Below, one piece after another: positions 25,923-34,309 of a stretch of DNA of 64,000 nt. Under the pieces are notes generated by a model. It was not told the origin of the DNA. It searched no databases and saw only the letters and a program-made list of their open reading frames with translations. Made by a program: the position numbers and the translations under genes. The stretch is taken from the NCBI RefSeq assembly GCF_002355655.1, contig NZ_AP017569.1:2728001-2792000 (forward strand). The letters are read 5' to 3'. Position 1 is the stretch's first letter. Every line of letters starts with the position of its first letter. Source of the DNA: Halorubrum trapanicum. Lineage in GTDB: Archaea > Halobacteriota > Halobacteria > Halobacteriales > Haloferacaceae.

Positions 25923-27113
25923 TCAGTCGGTTCGCTCGGACGGTCGCGCCCGCCGGTAGGCCCACAGGTGGCCGTCGCCGTCGGGCAGGTCGATCGGCCG
26001 ATAGGTCAAAATCAGCGTGTCCCCGTCCGCGAGCGCGAGCCGCTCGCCGTCGATCGGGCGCCGGTTCTCGACGATCCGCTCGATCCGCTCGACGAACGCC
26101 TCGGGGTCGGCGAACTTCTCGCTCAGTTCGACGGCGAGTTCTCGGCAGTCGCGGCCGGCGGCGGTCTCCGGGTCGCCGTCCACGTCGAACTGGTCGTACA
26201 GCCACTCGTTCACCCGGATCACCCGTCGGTCGGCGTCCTCGACGAGCATTCCCACCGGGAGCGCGTCGAGCGCGGTCGACAGCACGGCGTTCGACCGTTC
26301 GATCTCGCGTTTGCGCGCCTCCGCCTCGGTGACGTCCTCGAACTGCGAGAACACGCCGATCACCGCCCCGTCGGCGTCGGTCACCACCTGGTTGTGCCAC
26401 GCGCAGCGGATCCGCTCGCCGTCGCTGCGGACGTTCTCGTTGACGCTCTGGTAGCCGCCCTTATCGGAGAGCAGGTCGCGTTCGAGCGCCGCCACGTGTC
26501 GCTGCTCCGACTCGGGGACGAACGGGGCCCACGTCCCGCCGAGCAGTTCCGACTCGTCGTAGCCGAGGATCTCCTCCGCGGCGGGGTTCACTCGGACGAT
26601 GCGGAACGCGTCGTCGTACTCGATCGTCCCGAGCGGCGACTGGTCGATGAACCGCGAGAGCCGCTCCTCGCTCTCGGCCAGCGCGACCCGGGACCGGTGC
26701 TGGTCGACCGCGTTTCGCACCCGGTTGGCCAAAACCTCGTACTGGTCGTCGCCGCCGCGCTTCTGAATGTAGTCCGTCGCGCCGGCCGAGATGGCCTCGC
26801 TCGCGATCTCCTCGCTCCCCTTCCCCGTGAACAGCACGAACGGAATCTCGATCCCCCTGTCACGGACCCGCTGGAGGAGCGTCAGTCCGTCCGTCCCGGG
26901 CATGTCGTAGTCGGAGACGACGCAGTCGATCGGCGCCGTGGCCAGCGTCTCGATCGCGTCGTCGACGTCGGTTTCGGACCTGACCTCAAACGCCTCGTCG
27001 ATCCGTTCGAGGTAGGTCGCGGTCAGATCGAGGTAGGCCGAGTCGTCGTCGACGTGGAGGACGCGAACCGTCGACGCGTCCGTCGCCCCGGGGTCCACGT
27101 GAGGGCCCGACAT
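25923..27113 (-). CDS. Response regulator with two PAS domains
   Basis: 396 residues. The N-terminal receiver domain (16-140) has acidic pocket residues in HVDDD, the phosphoacceptor D68 in SDYDMPG and the conserved Thr/Lys in LFTGKGS and DYIQKRG. Two PAS domains follow (about 145-265, SPLGTIEYDDAFRIVRVNPA, and about 270-390, ALPVGMLVEDADRRVIRVNE). No histidine kinase, HTH or GGDEF output is present, so it likely signals through protein contact. No partner kinase gene is adjacent. Confidence 0.88.
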   Translation of the reverse strand: MSGPHVDPGATDASTVRVLHVDDDSAYLDLTATYLERIDEAFEVRSETDVDDAIETLATAPIDCVVSDYDMPGTDGLTLLQRVRDRGIEIPFVLFTGKGSEEIASEAISAGATDYIQKRGGDDQYEVLANRVRNAVDQHRSRVALAESEERLSRFIDQSPLGTIEYDDAFRIVRVNPAAEEILGYDESELLGGTWAPFVPESEQRHVAALERDLLSDKGGYQSVNENVRSDGERIRCAWHNQVVTDADGAVIGVFSQFEDVTEAEARKREIERSNAVLSTALDALPVGMLVEDADRRVIRVNEWLYDQFDVDGDPETAAGRDCRELAVELSEKFADPEAFVERIERIVENRRPIDGERLALADGDTLILTYRPIDLPDGDGHLWAYRRARPSERTD

Positions 27114-27214
27114 GCCAATCCGTACCGGGACCCGTCGGATATACGTTCGGGTGAGTCGGGTCGACGCCGCGGGCAGGGTATCGGCTCACGCCGCGTCTGC
27201 GCCGGGGTGTCGGC

Positions 27215-27502
27215 TCACGCTCCGTCTGCGTCGGCCGTCGCGTCGCGGTCGCGCCCGTCGGCGGTCGCCTCGTCGCCCGCCGCGGCGTCGTCGTCCGCGG
27301 TCGCGAGGCGGAACAGCCCCACGAGCGCGGCGGCCGCGACCAGCGCCCCCTCGGCCTTCGCGGCCGCGTACGTCCACTCGCGCGGCTCCGCCTCGCCGGC
27401 GTTCCGGTAGAGCGCGCGCGTCCAGAGCGCGACGGCGCGCCGCGGCGCGACGGCTTCGAGCAGTCCCCCGATTCCGGCCACTAACAGCAGTAGCGCTTTC
27501 AT
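27215..27502 (-). CDS. Small membrane protein, 95 aa
   Basis: Starts ATG at 27502 with KALLLLVAGIGGLLEAVAP, a hydrophobic first helix, then a second hydrophobic stretch (EGALVAAAALVGLFRLA) and an Asp/Ala-rich tail with an imperfect D-A-T-A-D repeat. Two membrane spans are predicted. Similar small two-TM proteins occur in haloarchaea; function unknown. Spacing to the next gene upstream is about 70 nt. Confidence 0.65.
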   Translation of the reverse strand: MKALLLLVAGIGGLLEAVAPRRAVALWTRALYRNAGEAEPREWTYAAAKAEGALVAAAALVGLFRLATADDDAAAGDEATADGRDRDATADADGA

Positions 27503-27570
27503 ACGACCCCTTCGACGGCGACCCTCAAAAGCGGACCGGGGCGGGCCCCCACGGCCGGGGGCCGGGCCGC

Positions 27571-28212
27571 TCACCCGCCGGTCACTTGCTCGGCGTCGTC
27601 GAGGTAGCGCCGACAGGTCGCGGCCGCCCACTCGCGGACCGCCGGATCGTCCGTCCACAGCAGCGCGGCGACCCCGTCCCCGCCGATCCGCCCGACGACC
27701 GCGCGGTCGTCCGCGAGGGCCACCGCGACGGGCGACGCGCCCCCGTGGCGGTACGCGTCGACGCCGCGGTCGGCGAGCGCGCGCCGGACGACCGCCCCCG
27801 TCGCTCCGGCGAGGCGGTCGCTCGCGGACCCGGTGAACACGACGCGGACCGCTCGCGGGGCGTTCGACCCGGATACAGCGTCGCTCTCCCCGTCATCCTC
27901 GTCGTCTCCGGCCGCAGCGTCGCCTCCGGCCGCAGCGTCGCTCCCCGCGGCCGCCAGCGCCTCGTTCAGTCGCCCGGCGAGGTCGGCGTCGAACCGCGGG
28001 ACGACGGCGACGACGCTGTCGGCCTCGCCGACGAGTTCCGCGAGCCGTCCCGCGGGAGTCAAGGCGTCGGTGCCGGCCGCGTCTTCAGCATCCGACTCGT
28101 CTCCGCGCTCGATGCGTTCGATCCGCCCGTCGAGGCTCGCCGGGTCCGCGTCGACCGCACGCGCCACGAGCGACCGGAGGACCGCCGCGGGCGACGCGTC
28201 GTCGTCGCTCAC
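27571..28212 (-). CDS. Probable regulator-like protein (TbsP/DUF5821-like)
   Basis: 213 residues from GTG at 28212, which overlaps the stop of the methyltransferase gene by 4 nt (GTGA) and so decides the start. An N-terminal helical segment, an acidic low-complexity middle with repeated G-D-A-A-A-G, and a C-terminal domain (GVAALLWTDDPAVREWAAAT) that resembles the effector domain found behind haloarchaeal TrmB/TbsP-type regulators. No clear HTH is visible. Assignment to that group is inference with moderate doubt; coupling to the methyltransferase is seen directly. Confidence 0.55.
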   Translation of the reverse strand: MSDDDASPAAVLRSLVARAVDADPASLDGRIERIERGDESDAEDAAGTDALTPAGRLAELVGEADSVVAVVPRFDADLAGRLNEALAAAGSDAAAGGDAAAGDDEDDGESDAVSGSNAPRAVRVVFTGSASDRLAGATGAVVRRALADRGVDAYRHGGASPVAVALADDRAVVGRIGGDGVAALLWTDDPAVREWAAATCRRYLDDAEQVTGG

Positions 28213-28880
28213 GCGTTTCGCTCGTTCGCGGCTTTTGAGTCGCCCTCGTCCCCCGGCCACCGGTCCGGTGCCTCCGGGCGTTCCGGGTACGACTGCCGGC
28301 CCCCGGTCGACTTCTGCGCGAGCAGCCGCGCGGTGGCGCGTCGCCGGTCGCCGGGGCGCTCCGCCGTCGTCTCGTCGTAGTAGCGCACGCTCAGCCCGAG
28401 CCCGGCGCGGAGCAGCTCGTTCGCCGCGAACCGGTAGCGGTCGTCGCTCGGCCCCGACGGGGACGGCTCCGCGGACCGGAGATGGCCCTCCACGAAGAGG
28501 TACCCGCCGGGCCTGAGCGACTCGACGAGGTCCGCGAACCGGTCGAGGGTGTGGAAGTAGCTCATCGCCACGAGGTCGTACGTCTCGGTCGGGAACCCGT
28601 ACGTCGAGACGTCGCCCCGAATCGTCTCGATCCGGTCGCCGATCCCGCGTTCCGCGGCGCGCTCGCGGACGATCCGGAGCCCCTCCGCCGACGCGTCGAG
28701 CGCGTCGACGTCGTAGTCGCGGTCCGCGAGGAAGACCGCGTTGCGGCCGGTGCCGGCCGCGACGTCGAGCGCGCGGCCGCCCGGCAGCGACGGCTCGTAG
28801 GCGCGTAACACGGGGGACGGCTCCGGCGCGCGCGGGTACTCGCCCGACGCGAACCGCTCGTCCCAGTCGGTGTCGGTCAC
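28209..28880 (-). CDS. SAM-dependent methyltransferase (class I)
   Basis: 223 residues. Motif I ALDVAAGTGRNAVFLA binds S-adenosylmethionine, followed by VDALDASAEGL (acidic loop), DLVAMSYFHTLDRF (motif II) and LRPGGYLFVEG. The order resembles TehB/small-molecule methyltransferases. The acceptor is unknown. It overlaps the next gene by 4 nt and so is probably co-translated with it. An acidic, Glu/Asp-rich C-terminal tail is extra. Confidence 0.85.
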   Translation of the reverse strand: MTDTDWDERFASGEYPRAPEPSPVLRAYEPSLPGGRALDVAAGTGRNAVFLADRDYDVDALDASAEGLRIVRERAAERGIGDRIETIRGDVSTYGFPTETYDLVAMSYFHTLDRFADLVESLRPGGYLFVEGHLRSAEPSPSGPSDDRYRFAANELLRAGLGLSVRYYDETTAERPGDRRRATARLLAQKSTGGRQSYPERPEAPDRWPGDEGDSKAANERNA

Positions 28881-28939
28881 GGTCGCCCTTCGACGCGCCG
28901 GGGCGTAAACCTCAGGGGCGAACCGCTCGGAGTGGGGGT

Positions 28940-29476
28940 ATGGAAGACGCGACGGACCCGGCGGAGCGGCTGAACGCGCTCCTCGGCGACGGCGACGAGA
29001 CGCTCGCGACGGCGGAGTCGCTCACGGGCGGCCTCGTCGGGTCGCGGGTGACGGACGTGCCGGGCGCGAGCGCTTACTTCGACCGCGGGTTCGTGACGTA
29101 CACGTACGCCGCCAAGCGGGAGCTGCTCGGCGTCTCCCGCGAGTCGCTCGACGCCCACGGCGCCGTGAGCGGGCCCGTCGTCCGCGAGATGGCGGCGGGG
29201 GCCCGCGACCGGGCGGACGCGGACTGGGCGGTCGCGACGACCGGGATCGCGGGGCCGACCGGCGGCACCGACGAGAAGCCGGTCGGACTGGTGTACTTCG
29301 GCGTCGCGCACGCCGCGCCGTGGGGCACCGAGGAGTCGTTCGTCAGGACCGAGCGAGCCGTCCTCGACGGCGACCGCGACGCGGTGAAGCGGGGCGCGGC
29401 CGAGCGCGCGCTCGACGCGCTCGTCCGGACGATCGAGGACGTCGACAGTGAGAGCGTCGAGGACGCGGACGGGTGA
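28940..29476 (+). CDS. CinA-family nicotinamide-nucleotide amidohydrolase
   Basis: 178 residues matching the C-terminal CinA/PncC domain, which deamidates NMN to nicotinate mononucleotide and salvages the pyridine ring. LATAESLTGGLVGSRVTDVPGAS near the N-terminus is the family hallmark, and VATTGIAGPTGGTDEKPVGL is the second block. No molybdopterin-binding N-terminal domain is fused. It is divergent from the methyltransferase gene and close to a UspA gene. Confidence 0.9.
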   Translation: MEDATDPAERLNALLGDGDETLATAESLTGGLVGSRVTDVPGASAYFDRGFVTYTYAAKRELLGVSRESLDAHGAVSGPVVREMAAGARDRADADWAVATTGIAGPTGGTDEKPVGLVYFGVAHAAPWGTEESFVRTERAVLDGDRDAVKRGAAERALDALVRTIEDVDSESVEDADG

Positions 29477-29519
29477 ACGCGGGGTCGGCCGAGGCGCCCG
29501 GCCCACACCACCACGTGCG

Positions 29520-29525
29520 TTTATC
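29520..29525 (+). promoter_or_regulatory. TATA box of the UspA gene at 29549
   Basis: TTTATC lies about 27 nt before the ATG, giving a leaderless transcript and supporting that start over an upstream in-frame codon. Confidence 0.55.
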
Positions 29526-29548
29526 AGGTGACGGCGCGTACTGCCGGT

Positions 29549-29968
29549 ATGATCGAGCGCGTACTCGTGGCGATGGACGGCTCAGACCTCTCCGAGCGCG
29601 CGCTCCGGTACGCGCTCGACGGGCACCCCGACGCCGAGATCACCGTGTTGAACGTCGTCGGCGGCGCGTCGCCGATGATGGGGCAGGCCGCGGGGATCGC
29701 CCTGTCGGACGACGGGGAGGGCGGGATCCGCGAGGCCGCCGAGCCGGTGTTCGAGCGGGCCCGCGAGATCGCCGCCGAGCACGACGCGGCGATCGAGACG
29801 ATCGTGGAGGCGGGGCAGCCCGCCCGCCAGATTATCGACCACGCCGAGGAGTTCGACGTCGTCGTGTTAGGCACCCACAGCGGCTCGCTCGCGGACCGGC
29901 TCCTCGTCGGCAACGTGGCCAAGACGGTGTTCCAGCGCTCGCCGGTGCCGGTGACGGTCGTGCGGTGA
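29549..29968 (+). CDS. Universal stress protein (UspA family)
   Basis: 139 residues. The start ERVLVAMDGSDLSERALRY gives the first strand and Asp of the ATP site, and GTHSGSLADRLLVGNVAK near the C-terminus is the G-x2-G-x9-G(S/T) nucleotide-binding motif. It stands alone with its own TATA box and is the second of three UspA genes in the window (22223, 29549, 36703). Role inferred as stress-linked ATP-binding protein. Confidence 0.9.
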   Translation: MIERVLVAMDGSDLSERALRYALDGHPDAEITVLNVVGGASPMMGQAAGIALSDDGEGGIREAAEPVFERAREIAAEHDAAIETIVEAGQPARQIIDHAEEFDVVVLGTHSGSLADRLLVGNVAKTVFQRSPVPVTVVR

Positions 29969-30005
29969 GTCGGGCTCCCCCGCGGGGGCGCGGCCGCTCC
30001 GGTCG

Positions 30006-30209
30006 CTATTCGATGTAGGCGTTTCCGACGACGGCGACGACGAGCGCGGCGATCACGATCCACGTGAGCGGTTCGACCGCGAGGAGCCGGAGCGGCCGCG
30101 CGACCGATTCGTCGAAGCCGAAGAGCGCGCCGCCGGCGAACCCGACCGCCAGCACGAGCGCGCCGACGATTCCGGCGACGCCGAGCAGCGCGCGGTCCGA
30201 CGCGTCCAT
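30006..30209 (-). CDS. Small two-TM membrane protein, 67 aa
   Basis: Two hydrophobic helices (LGVAGIVGALVLAVGFAGGA and PLTWIVIAALVVAVVGNAYI) separated by a short polar loop, with a short N-terminal D-A-S-D-R cap. No charged motif. Convergent with the UspA gene. I do not recognise a family. Confidence 0.65.
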   Translation of the reverse strand: MDASDRALLGVAGIVGALVLAVGFAGGALFGFDESVARPLRLLAVEPLTWIVIAALVVAVVGNAYIE

Positions 30210-30239
30210 ACCCGACGTGGGCGTCGGGGCTACTTAAGA

Positions 30240-30920
30240 AATGTCCGGCGGGCGGTCGCGGAGCGAGACCTACTTGGAACGCTTCGCGACGGTCGTACCA
30301 TCACATCACTCGGAGCCGAAGAAGCAGGGTACGGCAGGAGGTCGACTACGAGAACGCGCGAAGGTGTACGGCAACCTTCGCGAACTCGTCGATGATCTGC
30401 GTGAGGGAGACTACCTGTCGTCCAGACGGAGACGTGGTGTCTCTGCGAGCGTTGATATTGAAGCACGGAGAGCGCCAACTGGTGGGAGCGGGGATGACCT
30501 ACGCCCACCCCGAACCGAGGTTCATACGTGATGACAATCAAGCGGGGATAGCGGTCGTGTCAAAGCGGTCGCAAGTCGCCGATGAGCGGCGGTCTGTGTG
30601 GATGAAATACCACGCAAAAGGGTATAATATGAATGGGATTTCGCTCCCTGATTGGAGCAGGCTTACTCGCCGTTACAGCGGCGAGGCACCGTCGCTCTGA
30701 TGGTCATCGGGGATAGGCACATTACTGCCACGTCCCGTGGTGCGTGTGACACCAGAGGTACTATGATACAAAACAGTTACTACTACCACTACTATTAGGT
30801 GTCACGCCGAGATCCCGATCTGTGGCTCTCTACCGCGGATTCTAGATAATTATCCAACGATCGGCAGGGCACATAACCTCACTGGGTGCCGGTCAGCTGT
30901 GGGATCATTTAGAAACTTGA
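30240..30920. other. Gene-poor, lower-GC remnant beside tRNA-Thr
   Basis: About 680 nt with no convincing gene. Base composition is more AT-rich than the neighbours from about 30560 on. Short frames on both strands look random. A perfect 8-bp inverted repeat GTGACACC (30746-30753) / GGTGTCAC (30798-30805) brackets an AT-rich stretch. It lies against the 3' end of tRNA-Thr, a usual insertion side for mobile DNA, so a decayed insertion is possible; no second copy of the tRNA end is seen. Confidence 0.5.
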
Positions 30921-30923
30921 TAG

Positions 30924-30997
30924 AGCCAGGGCAGGGATTTGAACCCCGGAAGTCTCGATTACAAGTCGAGTGCATGAACCACCCATGCTCCCCTGGC
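30924..30997 (-). tRNA. tRNA-Thr (anticodon TGT)
   Basis: On the minus strand GCCAGGG pairs with CCCTGGC, the anticodon arm CTCGA-CTTGTAA-TCGAG gives TGT, and the T arm contains TTCAAAT. Discriminator T (plus-strand A at 30924). No intron; CCA not encoded. Confidence 0.95.
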
Positions 30998-31058
30998 GCG
31001 TGCGGCCGTACTCGGTCCTCCTATGTGTGCGTGTCGCTTTCCGCGAACCCGGCCGGCG

Positions 31059-31646
31059 TCAGTCGCTTTCGACCGCGGATTCGGTGCCCCCGTCGCGCCC
31101 GTCCTCGTCCTTCGAGGCCGCCGCAGCGTCGTCCTCGTCGTTCAGCGACTTCGTCAGCTCGACGCGGTGGAGGTCGTAGCCGCGGTCCGCGTAAAACTCT
31201 CGGGCGCGGTCGTTGTCGGCGAGCGCCTCCAGCGCAACGCGGTCGGCGCCCGCCTCGTCGAGCGCGCGCTCGGCCGCGTCGAGCAGCGCCGCGCCGATCC
31301 CTTCCCCGCGCCACTCCGGGGCCACGAACAGGTTGCTGACGGTGCCGCGGGCGGCGTCGCGCTCGTAGTCGCCGCGTTCGAGCGAGAAGCCGACGAAGCC
31401 GACCGGCTGGGGGTCGCGGTCCCCATCCCGGTCCGGTTCCGATGCGGGTTCCGGCTCGCGGGCGACGAGCAGCTCGCCCGTCACGACCGACTGCGCGACC
31501 CACTCGCGGGCCGTCGCGCGGTTCGCCTCGGCGCGGAGCGTGGCGCCGTGTTCGCGCTGACCGGCCGCGAGCGCCACCCACATGTCGATGACGGCGTCAA
31601 CGTCGTCGGCGGTCGCCGGCTCGATCAGCGCGTCCGTCTCGCCCAT
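31059..31646 (-). CDS. GNAT-family acetyltransferase
   Basis: 195 residues. The acetyl-CoA-binding motif A is present as VAPEWRGEGIGAALLDAAER, after VSNLF of the preceding strand, with LEALADNDRAREFYADRGY as the C-terminal motif B. An acidic tail (about 165-195) has no counterpart in the fold. Substrate unknown. The gene lies next to tRNA-Thr; its start is near 31646. Confidence 0.85.
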   Translation of the reverse strand: MGETDALIEPATADDVDAVIDMWVALAAGQREHGATLRAEANRATAREWVAQSVVTGELLVAREPEPASEPDRDGDRDPQPVGFVGFSLERGDYERDAARGTVSNLFVAPEWRGEGIGAALLDAAERALDEAGADRVALEALADNDRAREFYADRGYDLHRVELTKSLNDEDDAAAASKDEDGRDGGTESAVESD

Positions 31647-31712
31647 GCGGAGGGCTTCGGCTCGGGGCCTGTTGAGGCTGCCGGCCGGCGAATCGCTCGC
31701 TTCGAGGCCGAC

Positions 31713-32444
31713 TCAGATCTCTCGGCAATTCGGGCAGACGGCCTGCCCGTTGGCGGTGACGAGGTCCGGCACGAGCGCGCCGCAGTTCTCGCAGACGCCC
31801 TGCGTCGAGGCGCCGCTCGGCGCGCCCGCGGGCGAGTCGGCGCCGCCGTCGGTGCCGGCGGGCTCGTCCCGCGTCGCGGCCGCCGTGCGCTCCGCCGCCT
31901 CCGGGTCCATCGTCGCCTCGGCGCCCCGCTCCGCGTCGGAGTCCGCGGCGGCCGCCGTCGACAACACCGTCCCGTCCGATCGGGGGTCGGCGGCCGCGCT
32001 CTCGTCGCCGAACCCCTCGGCGCCGGCGCCCGTCCGCGGCGCGCCCGCGGCGAGGGCGTCGCCGTCCGTGACCACGCCGACCGCCTCGCCGTCGTCGACG
32101 GCGACGACGCGGTCCGCCCCCTCCGCGACGAGGCGCTCCTCGACCGCCGCCAGCGAGTCGTCCGGCGACACCGCCGGCAGCGGCGGGCCCATCACGTCGC
32201 CGACGGTGCGGTCTTCGGGGGACGCCGCCGCCTTCGATTCGTCGCCGACGCCGGTCGCGGAGAGCAGCGCGTCGAGCGCGTCGCGGGACTCCAGCCGTCC
32301 GACCGGCTCGCCGCCGCGCACGACGACCAGGCAGTTCGTCTCCTCGTCGACCAGCAGCGCGGCCGCTTCCGGGAGCGAGTCCGACTCGCTGACGCCGAGG
32401 AACTCGCGGTGCATCACGTCGCGGACCGTGGTGTCTGTTCGCAT
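31713..32444 (-). CDS. CBS-domain pair with C-terminal zinc ribbon
   Basis: 243 residues. Two CBS motifs (TVRDVMHREFLGVSESDSL and TVGDVMGPPLPAVSPDDSL) form one Bateman module that usually binds adenine nucleotides. A low-complexity acidic linker follows, then a zinc ribbon CENCG...CPNCREI. The domain pairing suggests a regulator or ligand-sensing adaptor; no partner is shown. A TATA box (minus CCTTTTAGCC, about 32468-32476) is about 27 nt upstream. Confidence 0.88.
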   Translation of the reverse strand: MRTDTTVRDVMHREFLGVSESDSLPEAAALLVDEETNCLVVVRGGEPVGRLESRDALDALLSATGVGDESKAAASPEDRTVGDVMGPPLPAVSPDDSLAAVEERLVAEGADRVVAVDDGEAVGVVTDGDALAAGAPRTGAGAEGFGDESAAADPRSDGTVLSTAAAADSDAERGAEATMDPEAAERTAAATRDEPAGTDGGADSPAGAPSGASTQGVCENCGALVPDLVTANGQAVCPNCREI

Positions 32445-32621
32445 ACTTCCCGAATTTGCTCCGATCGGCTAAAAGGTGCCCCCGACACCGTTATATCGGC
32501 ACCGACCGTAGCCATGCGATCGGGTACCACACTCGGTGACGCGGGCCGCCCGCGACGCTTGCGCGGATCGGCCGCGACGACGAAAGGGAGCGTTCAAGCC
32601 CGCGGCCGTTCGAACGCCGAT

Positions 32622-33320
32622 ATGGTCATTCCCTCGTTCGTGATCGGGATCGCGGGGGGGACGGGCGCCGGGAAGACGACGGTCTCCCGGCTCGTCACCC
32701 GCGATCTCGGCGACAGCGTCACCCGGATCCCGCTGGACAACTACTACGAGGACCTCTCGCACCTCGACTTCGAGGAGCGCCAGGAGGTCAACTACGACCA
32801 CCCCTCCGCGTTCGAGTGGGAACTCCTCCGGGAGCACCTGGAGGCCCTCTTGGAGGGGCAGTCCGTCGAGATGCCCCAGTACGACTTCGAGATCCACAAC
32901 CGGAAAGACGAGCGCGTCACCGTCGAGCCGACCGACGTGATCGTGTTGGAGGGCATCCTCGCGCTGTACGACGAGGAGATAAACGCCATGATGGACCTCC
33001 GGCTGTTCGTCGAGACGGACGCCGACGTGCGTATTCTCCGGCGAATTCGGCGGGACGTGATCGAGCGCGGCCGCGACCTCGAAGGCGTCATCGACCAGTA
33101 CCTTTCGACGGTGAAGCCGATGCACGAGCAGTTCATCGAGCCGTCGAAGAAGCACGCCGACGTGATCATCCCGGAGGGCGCCAACAGCGTCGCGGTGAAC
33201 CTCTTGGAGGAGAAGCTCCGCGCCGAGGTCGAGGGGGACGCAGTCCGGAGCTGGGAGCGCGGCAGCCTCGAACAGGAGCTCGGCGAGAAGCGCTCGCTCG
33301 ACGTCGACGGCGACGATTAA
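32622..33320 (+). CDS. udk: Uridine kinase
   Basis: 232 residues of the P-loop uridine/cytidine kinase family, which makes UMP/CMP from nucleosides in salvage. P-loop GGTGAGKT (12-19), the substrate region PLDNYYEDLSHLDFEER, the Walker B-like DVIVLEGILALYDEEI and the lid RRIRRDVIERGRDLEGV are all in place. An acidic C-terminal tail ends the protein. Start ATG 32622 is chosen because the conserved fold begins four residues later. Confidence 0.93.
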   Translation: MVIPSFVIGIAGGTGAGKTTVSRLVTRDLGDSVTRIPLDNYYEDLSHLDFEERQEVNYDHPSAFEWELLREHLEALLEGQSVEMPQYDFEIHNRKDERVTVEPTDVIVLEGILALYDEEINAMMDLRLFVETDADVRILRRIRRDVIERGRDLEGVIDQYLSTVKPMHEQFIEPSKKHADVIIPEGANSVAVNLLEEKLRAEVEGDAVRSWERGSLEQELGEKRSLDVDGDD

Positions 33321-33360
33321 TCGCGGTGAGCCGTCGCGGTCGGCGGAACAGATGTGAGAT

Positions 33361-33404
33361 CGACGAGGAGAGATTCCGAAGTCCCGACCGCTCGCTTATA
33401 AATA
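33361..33404 (-). repeat. Solo tail fragment of the structured repeat family
   Basis: On the minus strand this reads TTTATAAGCGAGCGGTCGGG followed by ACTTCGGAA and a degraded GTCGAT, matching the third tail unit of element C almost base for base. No hairpin region is attached. It shows that the tail can exist alone. Confidence 0.7.
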
Positions 33405-33428
33405 GCTGGCATTGCTGAAATTGACCAG

Positions 33429-33806
33429 CTATCTCGAATTTTGGACGACGTGAACGAGTGCGCCGGTGACGGCGGCGGCGATGAAGCAGCCGACTCCGTA
33501 TATAAGTGCGATCGAGAAGAACGGTCCCAACCCCTGTACCAGTAGCTCCGGACTCCCGGCGTCGATCGCGGCGCGGACGCCGCTACCGAATCCGAAAACG
33601 GTCGCGAACACGACGGCAGCGAGTACGCCGGCCTTCGAGCTCTCGATCACCGATCCCGCGAGATCGGTGCTTCTCCCGCCAATGGTTCCGCCCGCCACCG
33701 CGCCCCCGAGCGCCCACCCGTCCGGGCCGATGAGTACCCCTGCGATGATACCGACTGCCGAGCCGACGAGTACGCCCGCGACGACGGTTCTGGTGAAAAA
33801 TCGCAT
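33429..33806 (-). CDS. DUF5518-like four-TM membrane protein
   Basis: 125 residues with about four hydrophobic segments. VVAGVLVGSAVGIIAGVLI and GVLAAVVFATVFGFGSGV carry Gly-rich packing, and the amphipathic C-terminal helix ends in VHVVQNSR. Such proteins are common in haloarchaea and of unknown role. A TATA-like run (minus TTTAAAAA, about 33824-33831) is about 22 nt upstream. Repeat element B lies upstream. Confidence 0.7.
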   Translation of the reverse strand: MRFFTRTVVAGVLVGSAVGIIAGVLIGPDGWALGGAVAGGTIGGRSTDLAGSVIESSKAGVLAAVVFATVFGFGSGVRAAIDAGSPELLVQGLGPFFSIALIYGVGCFIAAAVTGALVHVVQNSR

Positions 33807-33932
33807 ACTGCGATATCTACTTGTTTTTTAAAGGTATGGGGTTGATCCCGTGACAGAATCGGAGAAGTGTACTAAGTAAGGTGTGTGGTGTTTCTTCTGT
33901 ACTGACCGGAATCGAATCGAAGCGTCTCTCGT

Positions 33933-34287
33933 TTATAAGTAACCGACTGTGGATCGACGACGACCACCGCCAAAGCCCCAGTCGCGAGGGCGGCGCACGC
34001 TCGCTGCGGTCCTCAGTCGTTCGCTCCGCTCACTCCTTGCGGTCCTTACTTCGCCTGCGCCGCCCTCGCGACCGCCCCTTTGAGTCCCACCCCGCACCGC
34101 ACAGCCCCGCACCTCACGCCTCCCCAGCCTCGCGCCTCGCTCGGGGCTCCCTTCAGTCGCCCCCTCGCTCGCCGCGTCCCTCGCGCGTGCTCCTCGCGGC
34201 CGCCTCCGGCGGCCACTCGGAGGCACGCGCCGCCGCACCGCTGATCATTTATAAGCAGCTGTCGCAGCCGCTCACGGGTATTTAAAT
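33933..34287 (-). repeat. Structured repeat element B (intergenic, - orientation)
   Basis: Minus-strand order: ATTTAAAT (34280-34287), 25 nt, TTATAA (34249-34254), P1 at 34183-34230 with outer stem GCGCGTGC/GCACGCGC, P2, G-rich linker, then P3 with an 18-bp arm (33979-33996 pairing with 34057-34074, one G-U), the conserved box ACTGGGGCTTTGG, and TTATAA at 33933-33938. It lies directly downstream of the XPB-like helicase gene and fills the gap 33807-34309. Confidence 0.85.
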
Positions 34288-34309
34288 ATCGCATCTCGAC
34301 AGATCGCGC

